Source: Tamarix chinensis (lineage: Eukaryota; Streptophyta; Magnoliopsida; Caryophyllales; Tamaricaceae). Taken from it: a DNA stretch of 64,000 bases. Positions 61,956 through 64,000 of the stretch are shown piece after piece (positions within the stretch are counted from its first letter, which is position 1; the number at the start of each line of letters is the position of its first letter). Under the pieces are notes generated by a model, which was given only the letters and a program-made list of their open reading frames with translations, had not been told where the DNA came from and made no database searches. Where the stretch lies: the NCBI GenBank assembly GCA_030549775.1, contig CM060177.1, positions 63,428,638 to 63,492,637 on the forward strand, written 5' to 3'. Position numbers and translations under genes: made by a program.

Positions 61956-62756
61956 TTATTTCTTTTGTCAGAGATAATATTTTTTCCTTTATTATTTCTT
62001 TAGACACATATATTCTCTCTTTTTTCCTTATTATTTCTTCGGCAAGAAATATTTTAAACCCCGCCCTTTTTCCCCATTTACTTCTCGAGTAATGAAAGAG
62101 GAAAACAATAAAAACTAATTTATGATTTTAAAGGAAATAACAATCAATAAAAAATAATATGAGAAGACATCACATGAGGGGATTTGGAGCACAGAAACAC
62201 AAAGAACTCACCTCTTCGGGAGGCTTTTTAAGCATGGAATATAAAACAAAGTACTCTCCAAGTGTTTAATTATTGTGCCACCATATTCACCGAATGATAT
62301 GAAATCAATGGTTCAATCATCACCACCACAACAATTAGTGGATTCACTTAAGCACCAAGCAAGAAAAGATAGTAGCATAACCTCTTATTAGATGAGAGTG
62401 ACTTGGACTAAACTTTACTCCCAACACCAATCCCTGATGCCCTGGTTGAAGCAAACTTATTCAGGAGCTTGACTTGGCAATAAATTTATAACAAAATTGA
62501 GAGCTGATGAAGAAATATACATGTCCCCAACATATGAAGAAGGGCTTAAAACATATCTATTGAAAAGTGTGATAAGTGCGAGTATCATTTATGGGTAGAG
62601 TGACTTTGATGAAAATGACTGAAATCTTACCGATAAATATGCACTATCGTCAAGCCCATGGTTCTCTTTCAAAGCTCCATGACCACTAGTCTCAATAGCC
62701 AAATACGCCTCCCCACCTACAGATTTCTAACATAGTTTCTAATTTAGGTAGGCAGC
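61881..62756. repeat. Direct duplication unit P, copy 2
   Basis: Matches 52231-53097 in the same orientation, about 9.65 kb away. A block of about 75 bp present in copy 1 is missing here and about 50 bp of other sequence is added near 62340-62390. Confidence 0.88.
62212..62716 (-). pseudogene. Phosphoglucomutase/phosphoglucosamine mutase-like fragment, copy 2
   Basis: The same two exons as copy 1. The first (62716-62631) is fully open: GGEAYLAIETSGHGALKENH, then GLDDSAYLS. It keeps its AG acceptor and GT donor, and the SGHGALKEN family motif is better preserved than in copy 1. The second (62472-62212) begins VKLLNKFASTRASGIGVGSK without the stop seen in copy 1. It has lost the segment encoding the GLQE...ELRLK part, carries a stop before the IDFISFGEYGG motif and shifts frame after it. 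So this copy is also dead, by different lesions. Neither copy can be the parent of the other in its present state. Confidence 0.8.
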
Positions 62757-64000
62757 ATTTCAAGAATTAATTTTAAAATAACATGATAGAAAAACTCTAA
62801 AAAGGAAGAAACAAGACTAGTGCTCGGTAAGACACTTTCTGCACTACTATAGAACAAAATCAATGACAAGAGGAGGGTCATGCAAGTTAAGCTCTAAGTT
62901 ATGCAATCATTTAGGAAAGGTAGGAAATATCACTGACATATGGAGTAAGATCACATATGCTATAAAATTTCGTAAAAGCAAAATGGCAAGTTTTAGGTAG
63001 ATACAGCTATCAAGCTTATTTCGAACACAAACATCTATGCCTCGTTGTTGCATGCACCAATGAAATAAAAATATTGTGTTATACTTGAACCTAGTCATCA
63101 CCAGGTAATAGTAGAATGATTAGGGTAAATGAAAATGTGAATATCATCCTGGGAAACACGTAAGATCTGTAAGAATGAGAGAATTCATAATATTTGCCAC
63201 TGTAAAAGGATCAAAGAAATGTAGATGCATCAACCACAAGTATGACCTCAGTACTTGTCCACCCTGATGGCACAAAATTTCTAGTCCATAGCCTATTGCT
63301 ATCACCAGAATACACATTAAAGCATATATATAATTTATTATTTATAGCGAAGCATGCTTAGAAAAATTTACACCGCATTTTCTAACAAAGAATTTGAAAC
63401 ATATTTTGGTTTCATATGATACCAGATATAATCGAAAGCAAGAAAAAAGAGATATAAAAGAACAGACAACCAGAAACCCATCACCAAAGTTGAGTGAAAC
63501 CAAAACCAGTATCACCGTTACTCTACAACTATAATCTAAGAATGTAAGAAAGTTCAGTAATTACCGATCAAAGTATAGGAACTCAAGTAAGTTCAGTAAT
63601 TATCACTATCACATACTTGAAAATAAATCATTAAACCTCTTACCTATTTTATTGCCTTCCGCAATGAACCAAGTAATCCTAAAAAACTACAATTGAGCAA
63701 ACCAAGACAACTTTCTACTTCGCCATCATCATCTCTCACTCACTCACTCTCCCATTTCCATTTCTTTTTATTCGATGGTGACGGCGGTGCGACGGTGCCC
63801 CTGGAGTGATGGCTTTGACATCTACAACATAACGAACTTGTGTTAAGGAGCAGTAGAGGAAGAGGAAGAAAGGAAGATCGGTTGTAATTAGGAGGCGAAG
63901 CGTGCGGTGCAATAGTGAGCGACGAGCAGCGAGATCAATTGCAATAGAGGGAGTGAGGGTTTAGAGAGGAATGACGGGTGCCACGATTAGAATATATTAG
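62757..64000. other. Intergenic sequence; GC-richer end may belong to a host gene
   Basis: 62757-63700 shows nothing recognisable. From about 63720 the sequence becomes GC-richer and the minus strand looks like a plant 5' untranslated region: CTCCCTCTATTGC and TCTTCCTCTTCCTC stretches, an AAACCCTCACTCCC start and short upstream open frames. A gene reading toward lower coordinates may begin at or beyond the window end. No convincing start codon or product is visible. Confidence 0.35.

Noticed and set aside
1..64000. CRISPR array, bacterial defence or operon-type system
   Set aside because: Plant repeats, introns and retroelements throughout; the tandem repeats present are microsatellites, a minisatellite and LTR modules without spacer-repeat structure.

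Overview
This is a plant nuclear window. Three kinds of evidence support that: Ty3/gypsy LTR retrotransposons of plant type primed by initiator tRNA-Met, a Cassandra TRIM (LTRs carrying a 5S rRNA-like promoter), and broken exons of plant-type phosphoglucomutase and amino acid permease genes. The sequence is very AT-rich, with many (AAT)n tracts. I cannot name the species. I see no intact host gene, rRNA, tRNA or CRISPR. The window is transposon-nested intergenic DNA plus segmental duplications and gene debris. I found no undescribed functional system. What stands out is structural.

Layout. 1-5116: 5' part of gypsy element A (minus strand, family 1), cut by the window edge. 5117-11749: AT-rich intergenic DNA with microsatellites. 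11755-27184: gypsy element B (plus strand, family 1, target duplication TTATT), itself hit three times: a Cassandra TRIM in its leader (13114-13868, TSD ATCTC), a Harbinger-like element in the gag-protease linker (15472-16920, TSD TAA), and gypsy element C in its 3' LTR (20134-26422, TSD GCCAA). C has nearly identical LTRs and is the youngest of these. 27324-31439: a 4.1-kb TG...CA unit with TSD ATTAT, read as a giant solo LTR (element E).

32290-52230: a huge imperfect palindrome. Its arms are about 32.3-36.8 kb and 40.9-52.2 kb, around an extremely AT-rich core. Both arms carry the same amino acid permease pseudo-exon and the same LINE 3' fragment. The right arm alone has gypsy element D (43073-50077, TSD TTAGA); the left arm keeps the matching empty site. 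52231-53097 and 61881-62756 are direct duplicates holding a decayed phosphoglucomutase-like gene fragment. 60316-61192 is a solo LTR of family 1 with TSD AAATG.

The coding sequences are retroelement gag-pol frames (gag, protease, reverse transcriptase, RNase H, integrase). All are interrupted. C is the best preserved, with one continuous frame broken by four stop codons; D pol has only nonsense codons; A and B also have frameshifts. Coordinates of large repeats without exact termini were judged by eye and are approximate.
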